A DNA stretch of 30,250 nucleotides from Sperchopsis tessellata (GCA_033557685.1 JAWQRN010000393.1:1-30250), one strand, 5' to 3'; positions 1 through 10,773 are shown, counted from the first letter of the stretch. Program-made: numbers and translations. The notes: generated by a model not told the origin, from the letters alone.

Positions 1-1875
1 ATATATATATATATATCTATTTTGAAGGATCATTGTCCTCCTTGTTCTCTTCTTGTTGTTTTCATATACTTTGTTTTCCTCTCATTAGTCAGTAGTCAAA
101 CAAAACTGGAGATATCAATTTTAAAATAGTCTCCTACAAAAATTACAAATTGTTCAAAAAATAGACCACCTTTCAAAAAATTCCTCATCAAATTGCAACT
201 ACATGGAAGGAACAAATATTTAATACACGTTTACAAACTAAATACATACAATATTTGCATAAATAGATATAACTACTGTGAAGTAGTACTTTCTTGAAAA
301 TTCACATATACAGGTCAATATGTCAAATTATTTCCCATAAAACTTGGTAGATATACAAACAACCTGTAAGCTTTAAAAAAACATAAAAGATTTAAGATAA
401 ATATTACTTCCCGTTTGCACAGTTCAATGCAAATAAAATAAATATCTAAATAGAATAAATAATAATGCAAGTATTTATCCTTATCTTCTCCTCTGGGCTT
501 AAAAATTTAAAATTAAATGTTCACTACAAAAATGTACCTTGTAGAAAACCATTTTTTTTACAAGTCATGTAATAATGTTGTTTTTGGTTCAGAAAATAAA
601 AACAAGGATGTTCTGTGATAAAAGTTTTTGAACATATATAATTTTCATCTTTAGATCCTGAGTATGTAACTTCAACAAAGATTCAGTGACATCAGAGCAT
701 GAATATTGGTGAATGTTCATCAAAATTTTCAATTGTTATCTATTGTAGTGATAATATATTTTACTTATAGATTGAAAGGTATCTATAAATTCTTAATGAT
801 CCATATTCTTTTTTTATTTATACAAAAAAAAATGGGGAAAAAAACATGTGAGTGTGTGAGGTTAACATTTTTCTAATAAATACTGAATAATTTGTATCAA
901 AATATAATTTTTTACTACTCCTTTAACAAAACTTGTTAGTATACATACATACATACACACACCTAGTGAATCAGATCACAAGTTTTTCTTAGCATTATGA
1001 TGGATCATATGAAGAAGCAATGCCTAACCCTAAAGGAATTAACAAAAGCATGTGGTGATATATAGGAGATTATAACTCTAAGACTATCAAGTTTTACATA
1101 CATATAACACTGTTTGAAAAATGTTTGAAATAACACTATACCTAATTGATTGAAGTAACTATATCATACAAAAAATTTATCAATTTAATTGTATGATTCA
1201 GATCATATTCTCACGCTACACTATGCAATCAACAGACCAAATTCCGTTACCTACATTTTCATATGCGCATATCAGACAGAGTTAAAACTCCCCTCTTTGT
1301 GATCAAAATTCACAGTTTAATCATATAATTGCTCGGGTCGGTAGCCGGCTTGTTAGGAGCATTGAACTAGCAATTTTGCTCTGCTTTAAAACAGTTTTGA
1401 GTTGTCTCTTTCATACTTAAGAAAAGCGAAAAATTTAACTCATCCCTAAGATTATTGGAACAATATTTTGTAGTATGAAGAGCATATAAAGAAATTATTG
1501 ATACCATAAAATACCAAAGCTACTTACTGTGAAATGAATATTAAGAAATTTAATTTTAATTTAATTTAAACTTAACATTTTAATGTTATTTGACCATATT
1601 TACTAATAAATATATAAGGCTTCGTACGAGAATTGCTAATGGCAATATTTATCAAGTTGCGATAATTACGGTAGGTATTCTCTTGCACATAAATTATATT
1701 CTGTAAAATATTGACGTTGGCGACACCGTTTTATTCAACCTTAATTAGATTTCGGTGACATTGGCACTTCTTGCACCTAGCCACAGATATATATTTAAAT
1801 ATGAAATCCAGTAAAACTTAATACTAACTCTAGAACTAATAATTTAGAAAAGATAATGAAAATAATCAAAATTAC
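1..1875. other. AT-rich non-coding stretch, probably intron of the 1876-2530 gene
   Basis: This AT-rich stretch has no convincing reading frame on either strand. It begins inside an AT dinucleotide run and contains a short TACA/CA run near 940-962. A small GC-richer patch near 1325-1360 has a short minus-strand frame that matches nothing I know. Because the exon at 1876-2530 ends with a splice donor pointing this way, the stretch is best read as that gene's first intron. I see no further exon that I can defend. Confidence 0.5.
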
Positions 1876-2530
1876 CAGCAGTTAAATCCATACAACTGTC
1901 TGTATCACTATTGTAGGGGTAGGCAGGAAAAACTGCTTCATATGCTTCATAATCATAAGGGTGTCTCGGTAAAACTTGTACACTTCCCGAACTACTTGTG
2001 CTTCCTGATATAACAGATTGTGGTTCATCATAAAGGGACTCTTGTCGTAACGGAGGAGGAGGATAATTTGGTGGAGGAAGGTTCAAACTTTCTTGAGAAC
2101 CTGTTGCTTCTGGATTCACATTATTGTAAATATTTGAATTTAATGTGTTTAGTGGTGAATTAAATCTTATAGTATTAAATATATCCAAGTCAGCTGGGGA
2201 TTCATCTTTAGGATTAGTTATTTCCAAGCATTGTGATTCACTAGTAGTGGTGAATCTTTTAGTAATTTTCCTCACACTTTGTCTTGTACTTTCAATGACA
2301 GCTTTCCTACCTTCTTGCACTATTCCTCCAATGTCTTCAGCAATTTGTTTGGAAGTATTACTCAAAGTTCTCACTCTTCGCGAAAAGGAATTAGTGTTTG
2401 TTTCAACAGGTTTAAGTGGTTCACTTACTACTTCTTGTGGTTCTTTAATTGGAATCAACCGACGAGGTCTAGGGACGGGTTTTTTGTTGTCATTTAATAA
2501 ATTGCGAGGTGCTGGCACTGGGGTACTCAT
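1876..2530 (-). CDS. First coding exon of a proline-rich adaptor-like protein (possibly ARAP/RhoGAP family)
   Basis: The exon starts at the ATG at 2530, which follows an in-frame TGA five codons upstream in a good AAAATG context. It encodes 218 residues plus one base and ends at a donor (CTG|GTAATT, intron from 1875). Two PxxxPR-type SH3 ligands are visible, PVPAPR (residues 4-9) and PVPRPR (18-23). A basic, Ser/Thr-rich, probably helical stretch (about 48-95) follows, then a polyproline patch (152-160), a YDEP tyrosine motif (167-170) and a tyrosine-rich tail. No catalytic domain falls in this exon; the rest must lie in later exons to the left. The short Arg-rich start with PxPxPR ligands recalls insect ARAP-type Arf/RhoGAP proteins, but that name is a guess. 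The exon looks real because its frame is long, low in repeats and ends exactly at a splice donor. It may share a regulatory region with the plus-strand genes to its right. Confidence 0.7.
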
Positions 2531-3971
2531 TTTCACAGTCAACACTCACTTTTTCATTCATAAATTCACTAAACACAAATAAATTCAACTGTACTTTAGA
2601 ACGCAACATATGAAAACAAACGTTTAAACTATGCATTTATTAAAACTTGATTGAATTATCAGTTTTAAATTAGGTATCACATTTACTATCTCGGATGCTA
2701 TCATTTTCCGTATAAATGATATTTTATCTTTGAGTATACAGGTGTATATATATCGATAAAATTGTTATAGAGGGCCTTTATTTTTATCAGTCGCGATTTA
2801 CACCAACTTTTACACTGCGGCGGTAAGCCTCTCGATCTTGTTTATGTGTTTGCATTACTCATACGGTACTGCATCATTTTGAAGAACTATATTATTTGAA
2901 ACGTGTACGTTGTCCTTCTCTGTTGCTCTCAGAGAAATGAATGTATGTATCTTTTTTCATCAGCAATGTATGACTAATACACCAGAGAAACAGCATGAGT
3001 GCGCCGCAAACGTAAGTTCATGCCAGTTCAGCGAAAAAATACCAACATCCTTGACTTTTTTCTTCAGGATAATGGACTACACAAAGCGTCATATCTGAAC
3101 TCTTCATTTCGTTCGATTGACTATTAAACTAAATTGCTACCATTTAATTGTTACCAAGTGACAAGTTTAATTAACACTACACTAGTTAAAGAAACGGAGA
3201 TAACAAACAACTGCCGCAGCTTATATTTATGTAGCTCGTGCTCATTTTGATGATATTGCTGATACTTGAACAATAATAAAAGTTGTAGTATAATATGAAA
3301 TTGATATGCTTTGAAATAAAAGCACACCCGATGAAATTGGATACATAATTTTACACAGGTTCTTCTGAGTGCATCATACTATTGGCGAGTAAGCTACTGG
3401 TATTAATTTTTTATTGAAACTGCATAAAACTAGTACGATTACGTGAAAATCGTCTTCGAGGTGAAGCCGTTAAAAACAGAAGTGCCATTTCGTCCATTAA
3501 TGCAAGGGACATCTTCATAAGTCAACGAAGTAAAAGTTTTCCACCAGGAAAATAATCCTCAACTTCATACAAATTGATAAAAGGAAAGAAACAACAGATT
3601 ATTACTTCAAGTAAATCATAAAAATGATATTTTCTTAGATAAATATTTCTATTAACTTTATCCGGCTTTTTTTATTTAAGGTTTCATATAAGAGTTTGGC
3701 AGTGACGCACTTTCCTACGTAAAAAGAGATAATTTTATATTGTATGCATGAAACGACAAAGTTTTTTGTAATATATTTGAAATTAATACAAAACCGATAC
3801 CGATACCAATATTTTTCATAAACTCCCTTTATCAAATAACTTCTACATGCGACTGGCGTTTAAAATACCCCTAGGGGCGCTAGCATCGAATACAAGATGG
3901 CCGTCCGATGATGGATATATTGCATTGTTTACATTGCTTGATACGTGTTTAAATTTAATTAATTTCCCATA
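2531..3971. other. Intergenic region with possible divergent promoters
   Basis: No coding region is supported here. A TCAGTC sequence at about 2788-2793, matching the arthropod initiator, is followed by a possible donor (GCG|GTAAGC near 2821). This could be a plus-strand untranslated first exon. Near 3866-3905 there is a CCCCTAGGGG palindrome and an AAGATGGCCG motif resembling YY1/Pho sites, just before the ATG at 3972. These sites are read by eye only. Confidence 0.3.
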
Positions 3972-4209
3972 ATGTTTGCGCCAGCGGTGGATATTATGGA
4001 TTATGTGGAGGATTTCAAGAGACCATTTGTCGAGGGATCGGTAATTATCAAAGCTGATCACCTGATCGAATGTGGCGTGATAGGAATGTCGGGCGGCGAG
4101 ATACATATCTTTTCATTGTGCCTGCAAACATCGCATTTGGATCAGAGGCCTCATGAAATTAATAATAAATTTTTGTCCAGCAGTTCGCATTCTCTTAGAT
4201 TCATATCCT
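3972..4209 (+). CDS. First-exon-like fragment of a SWIM/THAP-associated invertebrate protein family
   Basis: A frame opens at the ATG at 3972 and stays open for 79 codons to a donor-like site (TCCT|GTAAAG, 4210). It contains the blocks DYVEDFKRPFVEG (residues 10-22), ADHLIECGV (28-36) and LCLQTSHLDQRPHEI (49-63). From memory, these resemble a widespread invertebrate family of uncharacterised proteins in which this segment lies upstream of a SWIM-type zinc finger and often downstream of a THAP domain. The SWIM Cys and His residues are not in this exon; reading on past the donor gives no SWIM pattern. No partner exon was found, so this may be a functional first exon or a relic. The family is often multicopy and may derive from a transposon. 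Confidence 0.5.
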
Positions 4210-4502
4210 GTAAAGATACTGACTTAAATGTGATGTCGATGATACTACCTATTGAAAACTACAGTAGATAGGCAACTGCAGTTGTAAAGTGCACTAGATA
4301 TTTGCTTTCCTTTTAGTAAATTGTACATTTTGTGTAGGCATGTAGTAAAAAAATACCTAGGTAGGTACTAGGGATATCAATAATTGATTTCCTATATACA
4401 AATCAAAATATGTTACAGATTACGACACAAATGTGTATAGATTTCTTGACTAATTATATGTCTAGTATAAATACAGGGTCAGATATTGAATAATACACTT
4501 AC

Positions 4503-4700
4503 CAAAATAGATAAATTGTCAGGTTTGAAATGTTCTCTACACACGATCATTGTTTTTGATACTTTCTTCCCAATTTTCAACACATGTAACCATACTTTTA
4601 GTCTGGTTTTGTCCTTGGGAAGTAAATGGAAAGAAAATCCACCAGTTGCCTTACTGTCACTCTGAGGCACAGAACAATATTTGTTTCCCTGCCTTGCTAC
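4503..4700 (-). pseudogene. Degraded THAP-type zinc-finger exon
   Basis: The minus strand encodes a THAP-like domain: YCSVPQSDSKATGGFSFHLLP, then W-x-H in the middle, then CREHFKPDN near the end. The exon closes at a canonical donor (TTG|GTAAGT, intron from 4502). THAP is a C2CH DNA-binding module (C-x2-4-C-x35-53-C-x2-H). Here the second cysteine is replaced by serine (CSVPQS), so the zinc site is incomplete. No methionine lies between an upstream in-frame TGA and the first cysteine. A GGCAG acceptor-like site precedes it, so an upstream exon would be needed. The lost ligand and missing start favour a relic, though an active spliced gene is not excluded. It converges with the SWIM-associated fragment about 300 bp to its left. 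Confidence 0.6.
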
Positions 4701-4703
4701 GTT

Positions 4704-5387
4704 TTTAAGATCATCGCGACTATTGTTTGTTTTTCTGTCGGCTCATCCATAGCGAAATGTACGCTTAACAGATCTAACAACTGAAACCTATCCACCATCG
4801 GAGGGTTGCACTTCTGGTTACCAGAGGTCAGCCATTTTGCTTTTAAACGCCAATATGTAAATAAATTAGAATAAAAATGCACGTGCAACGAAAGAGTAAA
4901 TAACTTTCATTTATATTTATGGTAATAATAAACATGTAATTATAAGGCTCTCACCAAATATTTATCACAATATGATGAACACAACCCTAAAGCCTGACGT
5001 ACATTACCACCTATTTATTCTTATAGATATCTTAAACCTCATTGTCAAGATCACGGTTAAACAAATCATAGTTTAGCAGTGGTTCGTTATGAATAAGACC
5101 ACTCGCAGATAAGCGTTCCAAGAGTAAGCTCAGTAAATAGGAAATACGTAGAAGAGTGAAAATAACTATTATTATTTCTTTTAATATATATTTATATCAC
5201 AGATTAATTATATAAAACTTATAACGTATTATATACTTAATCTGCGTTTATGTTGCGTATATCAAGAATTTAAAAAAAATTACCGAAACTTATAGTAGGT
5301 ACTTCAAAGGCTGATGCTCTCCCAACAAAAAGATCACCTATCAATCCGGCAGTATGACCTTACTTTTTTGACAGTCTTAGAAGAATT
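4704..5387. other. Intergenic region upstream of SURF1
   Basis: No supported coding sequence. An ACAGTC initiator-like sequence lies at about 5371, less than 20 bp before the SURF1 start codon, so the SURF1 5' UTR may be very short. No TATA box is evident. The minus-strand frame at 4697-4888 overlaps the THAP exon and looks spurious. Confidence 0.3.
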
Positions 5388-5552
5388 ATGTTTACTATTT
5401 CCAGGCTTTCTAAATACTCAAATAATGTGAAAATAATATTTAATAATGTGAAATTCGTTTCCAAATCAGCAAAATGTAATCAAATAGCTAAACCTGTGTC
5501 AAGAACAAAAAGTTCTTCAAAAGAAATTGGACCTTTCGGCTACTTTTTATTG
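5388..5552 (+). CDS. Surf1: SURF1 exon 1 (cytochrome c oxidase assembly factor)
   Basis: Exon 1 encodes residues 1-55 from the ATG at 5388 and ends in phase 0 at TTG|GTTAGT (5553). Residues 1-45 are rich in Lys, Arg, Ser and Asn with almost no acid residues, as expected for a mitochondrial targeting sequence. They lead into GPFGYFLL (48-55), the usual lead-in to the first membrane helix of SURF1. Joining to exon 2 at 7435 continues the helix without a frame break. SURF1 is an inner-membrane protein that helps assemble complex IV, at the haem a/COX1 maturation step. The five exons total 855 nt, that is 284 residues plus stop, which is normal for insect SURF1. Confidence 0.88.
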
Positions 5553-6339
5553 GTTAGTAATTGATAATTGTGAAACTTATCAATGTAGAATAATTTGGAA
5601 GTATTTGAAGAAATCGGATGAGGAACCTTGCTACAAAGTTATAAGAAAAAATTTTTATACAGTTGCCACGCTCTATTATATTAGTTGTTGGCATGGTACC
5701 TGCTAACTTTATCTAACTGCTAAATATTTAATGTAATTATACGACTTAAACAGTACAGATTCATACATATAACATGAGTAACCTCAAAACAGTATCTTCA
5801 TTACTATGCCCGAGACCAAATAAAGCTACATTTCTCAAATCAATTTAAATATGTAACTGCTCTGAAAAAGTGTTTTTTCCATGACCAATAACTTATCAGG
5901 CCGAATTTCTAACCCTTTTCTCTAATTTAAAAAAATTAAATTTTATACAATATTTTAGGAACTCATTTTTTGTATACATTTTGTGTGATACAACTTCTTT
6001 ATTTTAAGACTTCAAAATCAATACTCAAGTCTACTGCTTTTATACTAGAGTACTCCAATCAGTGGCGCTTAGGAAATTACAAAGACACATAACACGGAAT
6101 TTATCAGAACAATTTTTTTGAACTTTATACATAAACACTACCACTGAAAAAGGAGGGTAATAGAGGTGTTCTAAGGAAGTATATCAATGTCTAATTTGCA
6201 TACATTGTCTTAACCAATAATATTTAAGCTATTGACATTGATTGACAATGGATATGCACCTGTACAATCAGAAAATAAATATAAATTCTATGAATGTCAA
6301 ACATTGTTGCTTGTCGAAACTGAAAATATAATGAATAGT

Positions 6340-6725
6340 TTCTAAAGTTTCAGTAGCATCATGAGGTTCATGTTCCTTAAATTTTTTGTGTATATTTGTC
6401 TTAAACGGTGGGTGGCATGTCATCCATTATACTGTTATTCTCAGAGTTTGAGATGGCAGAAGACTTCATGTTTTTAGAAGTGATGATTGAGATTTCCACA
6501 GTTCTGATTTGTTCCGCTTCCGATATTATTTGGGTATTTTCAAGACTTGTAGTTGGTTATTAAATTGCTGTAATTGAGGTGGAGATGTCTATTGAAGGAG
6601 TTATTTGTACTATCATTAATAGTGTCAGTTGATAAGGATGGAAATTAATTTTGCTTTTTTCCATTTGAGGATACTGAGGGGAAACATGTCTTATGGTTCT
6701 GCAAAGGAAGCACCTCATTTCATCT
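6340..6725 (-). pseudogene. Retroelement ORF1/gag-like zinc-knuckle remnant
   Basis: On the minus strand TDEMRCFLCRTIRHVSPQY (from about 6727 leftward) follows the CCHC knuckle spacing C-x2-C-x4-H-x4-C, with the last cysteine changed to tyrosine. A Pro/Thr/Ser/Asn-rich tail with several stops follows. This layout matches the end of ORF1 in Jockey-type LINEs, or a gag tail. No endonuclease or RT segment is recognisable beside it, so it is an isolated relic inside SURF1 intron 1. Confidence 0.4.
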
Positions 6726-6893
6726 GTAGAATGAATAATTCAGTCAGTTAATATTTCCAGTAACCCATTGTACTTTAGTGAGCAGTTAGTTTGGGTTTGG
6801 CCTCCATATCTGAAATTTTTACTTTAGAACTTGTTGGGACTAAATCATATTCTTTTAGTAATGTATGTACTATGCTTGAAGAAAACAAAACAA

Positions 6894-7197
6894 GCCGTCT
6901 CGTTAGCTCAGTGGCTGAGTACTACGCTACTAAGCGGGGGTTTTGGGTTCAAGAGTCAGAGGCGGTCGGCTTTTTGTGATTAGGGAAAAGTGTGGTACTC
7001 GTCTTCCAGGAGGGACGTAAAACGGTGGGCCCCGTGTATTGTAGGTAAATGAAGACCACGTGCACGTTAAAGAACCAATTCCAGTTGGAACACTGGATGA
7101 GGCAAAATTTCCAGGTGTGGGAGCCTAATCCCTGGCGTCGGTGATTGGCCATAGCAGCGGAAATAGGCTGACGTGAAATAAACAAAGAAAAGAAGAC
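6894..7197 (+). repeat. tRNA-derived SINE
   Basis: The head (6894-6967) resembles a tRNA gene. It has an A box (TTAGCTCAGTGG, 6903-6914), an anticodon-like loop CTACTAA and a B box (GGGTTCAAGAGTC, 6945-6957). The two acceptor-like ends pair only in part, so it is not a functional tRNA. A GC-richer body of about 200 bp follows, including GGGACGTAAAACGG and CACGTGCACGTTAAAGAACC. It ends in an A-rich tail (GAAATAAACAAAGAAAAG). This is the standard layout of a Pol III SINE. The CACGTTAAAGAACC block recalls conserved central domains shared by SINEs of distant animals, but I cannot name the family. Confidence 0.75.
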
Positions 7198-7434
7198 AAA
7201 TTTCTGACATTTTTTAGCATTTACCCTATCGGTTTGAACAAAAGTTTGAGGTAGGAGATGTTAAGAAAGTTGTATGGAATTTAGAACAATTATTCCGTGG
7301 TTACCCCTCTGTGTATAAATATTTGTATTATCTTGTGTTGGATTTTGGTATTAGCTTGTTGTTTTATAAATTTGCACAATGCTATGCTATTATTATTAGG
7401 ATTACTTATTCTATAAATTTGTACATTGTTTTAG

Positions 7435-7556
7435 ATTGTACCTGCATCAACATTTGCATTAGGGACATGGCAAGTGCAAAGGAAAAAATGGAAAGAAAAT
7501 TTAATGCATGATTTAAAATCTAGAAATAATACAGACCCAGTTTCTCTACCAAATAG
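7435..7556 (+). CDS. Surf1: SURF1 exon 2
   Basis: The exon follows a TTTTAG acceptor and encodes residues 56-95 plus two bases of codon 96. It completes the first membrane helix and carries ALGTWQVQRKKWKENL (63-78), the most recognisable SURF1 N-terminal motif. It ends at AATAG|GTGCTA. The following intron is only 62 nt (7557-7618), and joining AG to the T of exon 3 restores the frame (Asn-Ser-Leu-Glu). Confidence 0.9.
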
Positions 7557-7618
7557 GTGCTAACATTTTATAATTCAATATTGACATATTTCCTATTAAT
7601 TTTAAAAAATTATTGTAG

Positions 7619-7813
7619 TTTGGAAGAAATTAGAAAATTAGAATACTACCCTGTCCATGTACGTGGACATTTTGTACATGACAAAGAGCTGTATATGGGG
7701 CCACGTTCCCTATTAGCTCATGGCGATGCAGCTACAGAAAGTTCTCTTATGTCTAAGAATCAAAATACAAAAGGATATTTAGTGATAACACCATTTAAAT
7801 TAGCAGATCAAGA
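7619..7813 (+). CDS. Surf1: SURF1 exon 3
   Basis: The exon encodes residues 97-160 after TTGTAG and ends with GA before GTAAGT (7814). The segments LEYYPVHVRGHF and KELYMGPRSLL, followed by GYLVITPF, match the intermembrane-space domain of SURF1, where vertebrate proteins have closely similar text. A frame reading leftward from it through 7557 is intron sequence and not part of the protein. Confidence 0.9.
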
Positions 7814-9006
7814 GTAAGTTTCATCCTGATTATAAAGTTATTAATATCACCTATATTTCTATTTCTCAAGTAATAGAAGAATGATTCCATGCTAATACAA
7901 TGTGCACCATAAAAAAATCTATATATAATTAGGACTAGGAAAGTTACGTAATATACTTTAAAGTGCAGTATCACTGAACATTTTCACTGTAATAAAACTC
8001 TAACAGTTGTTAAAAGAGTCTCACACTAGGCCATTAATAAACATGTCAATAATATACTTACTTTCAAGTAAGCCATTTTATTCCCTACTAGAATAAGCTT
8101 ATTCTCTTCTGTCTAGTACTAAACTCGACTTCCATCATTCCTTGTAATCATGCTCAGATATTGTACTTTTCACATTTCTTTTTATATTGTTACCCCATTA
8201 ATTAATTCATTAATTATTTGCCGGTCGCGTGTTGTACGCGGGTAGAAATTACGTTCCTGGCGCACTGAAAACATTTTTTTAGATTGCTTATGGAGCTAGG
8301 TAATATATATTCTACATCTACAGTCACTTTTTAACCCAAATTCTTAAAACATTATTAACAATTTAGCGGTTAATGTTCATGGTTCAAAAACCACCTAAAG
8401 CGGTAGCGTCATTGAATTTCGACCCTTCGTCTGTGCTTATAAAAGCCGGAGCGCCAAAAGGAAGGGCATTCGAATTCTGCCACAGCAAGCAGCGGTCGCC
8501 AGGTAAAAATTCTTTACACTTTCCCCCATAAGCACATTTCTTGCGTTAGTTAAGTTTGCTTTCTCAATTTACATTCTTTTATATAACATACTTTGTACAC
8601 TTCATTTATTGTCTCCAAACATATCTCCATATATATTTCTATTATAAAGCTACTGTATATATTTTATTCATTATATCATTATTATATCTTGTGAACTATA
8701 GTTTTATGCTTAGTTTATTTTTTTTTTCAATTCTTTTATATTGGACTCAAATGTATTTTCAGTTACTGCTACAACTAATAATTTCCACTGCATTAGTTTA
8801 ATATACATTCTTTTTGGAACCTTACTTATTTTCTTTTCTTTTAAATTGTTTTTTTTATCATTATTATTTTGTACCCCCTTGTGTGCTCCTACTGCTTCCT
8901 CCCTCCCCCATCTTGGTCGCTGTAAGTTGTTCCACCATATAAATATGCATATACATAATTAAAACTGATTTTATAAAATTGTCTCTTAAAATATTCTGTT
9001 TTTTAG
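7814..9006 (+). other. Surf1: SURF1 intron 3
   Basis: This intron runs from GTAAGT to TTTTAG. It is AT/T-rich apart from a GC-richer block at about 8220-8510 that looks like a promoter or LTR (listed separately) and another GC-rich patch near 8870-8935. Confidence 0.85.
8220..8510 (+). promoter_or_regulatory. Promoter-like block, possible LTR or transposon end
   Basis: A TATAAAAG box (about 8439-8446) is followed about 30 bp later by a CATTCGAATTC start-like region, then a purine-rich leader ending at a donor-like CGCCAG|GTAAAA (8501). Upstream, the base composition rises sharply above the surrounding intron (GCCGGTCGCG, then GTTGTACGCGGG). TATA, start and donor in this order are usual for the U3-R boundary of an LTR. 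No matching second LTR or retroelement coding sequence is nearby, so a solo LTR or a cryptic intronic promoter are both possible. Confidence 0.35.
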
Positions 9007-9174
9007 TAAAACTATATTAATTAATCGAGGATGGGTGTCATCAAGAAATAAAGATCCAAAAACAAGACAAGAAGGTCAAGTTCAAGGAGATGTTGATCTT
9101 GTGGGAATTGTTCGATTACATGAGAATAGACCAACTTTCATGCCAGCCAATAAAGATGGGGCTTGGTTTTACAG
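9007..9174 (+). CDS. Surf1: SURF1 exon 4
   Basis: The exon completes codon 161 (Asp) and encodes residues 162-216. It contains TILINRGWV, equivalent to the family's VLVNRGFV block, then a Lys/Asp-rich turn, GDVDLVGIVRL, and NKDGAWFY, which corresponds to the W-x-Y region before the C-terminal part. It ends at TACAG|GTAAAT (9175). The other half of the split Arg codon begins the last exon at 16949. Confidence 0.9.
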
Positions 9175-9538
9175 GTAAATTTATTATATGAAACCTGCTA
9201 TTAATTACTACTCACCACCATAATTCCTTTTCGTTCAGTTTTTCTGGGCTTTATTCTATACAGGTGATTCTAAATAACGAACAGATATGTGGAAAAGAAA
9301 GTTACTTTGAAGTTTTATTCTTTCTTAAATACTATAGTCTCAATTTATTATGAATCCTTCGTAAAATTTCAAAAGACAGCTCATAAAGCTTAGTGAATAG
9401 AATTTACACTTGCCGGAAATTCTAACATGCAGCAATGCTCAGAGATTTTTAAGAAATGAAAATTGTGAAGTCTTTAATAAAGAGATTGCATTTACTAGAT
9501 TAATATATCACGGGTGTGGAATTTATTTTTATGATATA

Positions 9539-10773
9539 TTAGGGGGACCGGAAAGTAAGGTTGTTTCTGCGCATGTCAATATTTGTTTATCATTTATCAG
9601 CTCATTGTGTACTTCAAAGCATGCCAAAGACATTTTAAGGTTAAAGTGAATTGTTTACTTGTAAATAATTAAATCTAAAATTTTTTTTTTGCAATTTTGG
9701 ATGAAATGGCCATCCAAATACCAATAGAGGTACATATCCAGCATTGTATCCTTTTTGAATTTCACAACGGTAGTAGTGCAACAGTTGCTACCAAAAACAT
9801 TTGCGATGTTTATACAAGTGCAATTGACGTTTGTAAATGCCAAAGGTGGTTTTCTAAGTTCAGATCCGGTAATTTTGATCTCTCCGACTCGTATCGATCA
9901 GGAAGACCAACAACTTGAGACAATGATGTGCTAAGGGCGGAAGTGGAAACAAATTCGTGTCAGACAATCGAGGAACAGTCAAACAGTCTTAACCAACCTT
10001 GGTCGACCATCCAAGAACATTTGCAGCAGATTGGTAAAGGATGCAGAGCAGGTGTTTGGGTCCCGCATAATCTGTCCGAAGAAAACAAAGCTAACCGATC
10101 CACCACATGCAACTTATTGCTTTAACGGCACAACGCAGAAGCGTTTTTGGATCGCTTGATCACTGGAGATGAAAAATGAGTCCTCTATGATAATCCAAAA
10201 CACAAAAGACAGTGGCTCTCTTCGAATGAATTGCCACGAAGTACTGCTAAGCCAGGTTTACATGTTTGGTGGAGTATTCGCGGAATTGTTCATTTTGAAG
10301 TGCTGAAACCTGGAGAAACTGTGAATGCAGACCTTTACTGTGAACAATTGGATCGAGTAAATCAATCTTTAACTGAAAAGTGTTCAGTGATTGTCAACAG
10401 AATAGGCGTTATTTTTCAACACGATAATGCAAGATGAACCCTGGAAAAGATTAATGAACTGGGGTCAGAGGTACTGCCTCTCCCACCATACTCGCCTTAC
10501 ATTTGCACCATCAGATTTCCATTTATTCCGATCGCTTTAACACTTTCTATGTGACAAAAAATTTTAAAATTTGGATGATATCCAATCTCCAGATATTTTG
10601 CTCAAAAACCAATTGATTTTTATCGATCCAGCATTGAAAATTTGCACACTAGATGGCAAAAGGTTGTTGATAACGAGGGTGATTACATGATTGATTAAAA
10701 ATAAAAACAAGTTAAAAATGTATTTGTTTGAATTTAATCTAAAAAAAACGACATTACTTTCCGGTCCCCCCAA
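9539..10773 (+). mobile_element. mariner copy 1 (1235 bp, inactive)
   Basis: The element is bounded by inverted repeats, TTAGGGGGACCGGAAAGTAA at the left and the inverse of TTGGGGGGACCGGAAAGTAA at the right. It is flanked by the TA target duplication (9537-9538 and 10774-10775) typical of Tc1/mariner. The transposase frame between them is broken. A closely related copy in the same orientation lies at 21123-22372, inside the last pins intron. Confidence 0.93.
9706..10698 (+). pseudogene. Broken mariner transposase (copy 1)
   Basis: The start is the ATG at 9706 and the end is a TAA at 10696. The first third, up to RSGRPTT, is a mariner helix-turn-helix DNA-binding region with FSKFRSGNFDLSDSYRSGRP. 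The catalytic D,D34D domain follows. TGDEK with the first Asp and HDNAR with the second are readable. In-frame stops interrupt it after RPTT, after CNLLL and at the Trp that follows TGDEK. Deletions relative to copy 2 remove about ten codons after AKPGLH, the bases after HDNAR, and a few bases near GCCATCTCC. The WVPHNLSEENKANR and YDNPK wording is nearest the cecropia/mellifera side of the family, a placement made from memory. Confidence 0.9.

Larger units (their letters stand above)
5553..7434 (+). other. Surf1: SURF1 intron 1
   Basis: The intron runs from GTTAGT to TTTTAG. It contains a minus-strand retroelement zinc-knuckle remnant (about 6340-6725) and a tRNA-derived SINE (about 6894-7197). 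The remainder is AT-rich with nothing recognisable. Confidence 0.85.

Noticed and set aside
2145..2582. Plus-strand open frame of 145 codons opposite the proline-rich exon
   Set aside because: It is the antisense shadow of the minus-strand exon, with no domain of its own.
3843..4106. Minus-strand open frame of 87 codons
   Set aside because: It is antisense to the SWIM-associated frame at 3972, which has recognisable blocks.
6894..6967. A functional tRNA gene
   Set aside because: A and B boxes are present, but the acceptor stem pairs poorly and a SINE body with an A-rich tail follows directly.
6949..7185. Minus-strand open frame of 78 codons
   Set aside because: It lies wholly within the SINE body.
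8556..8962. Two plus-strand frames rich in Phe, Leu, Tyr and Ile suggesting membrane proteins
   Set aside because: They are translations of T-rich intron sequence, overlap one another and lie inside SURF1 intron 3.
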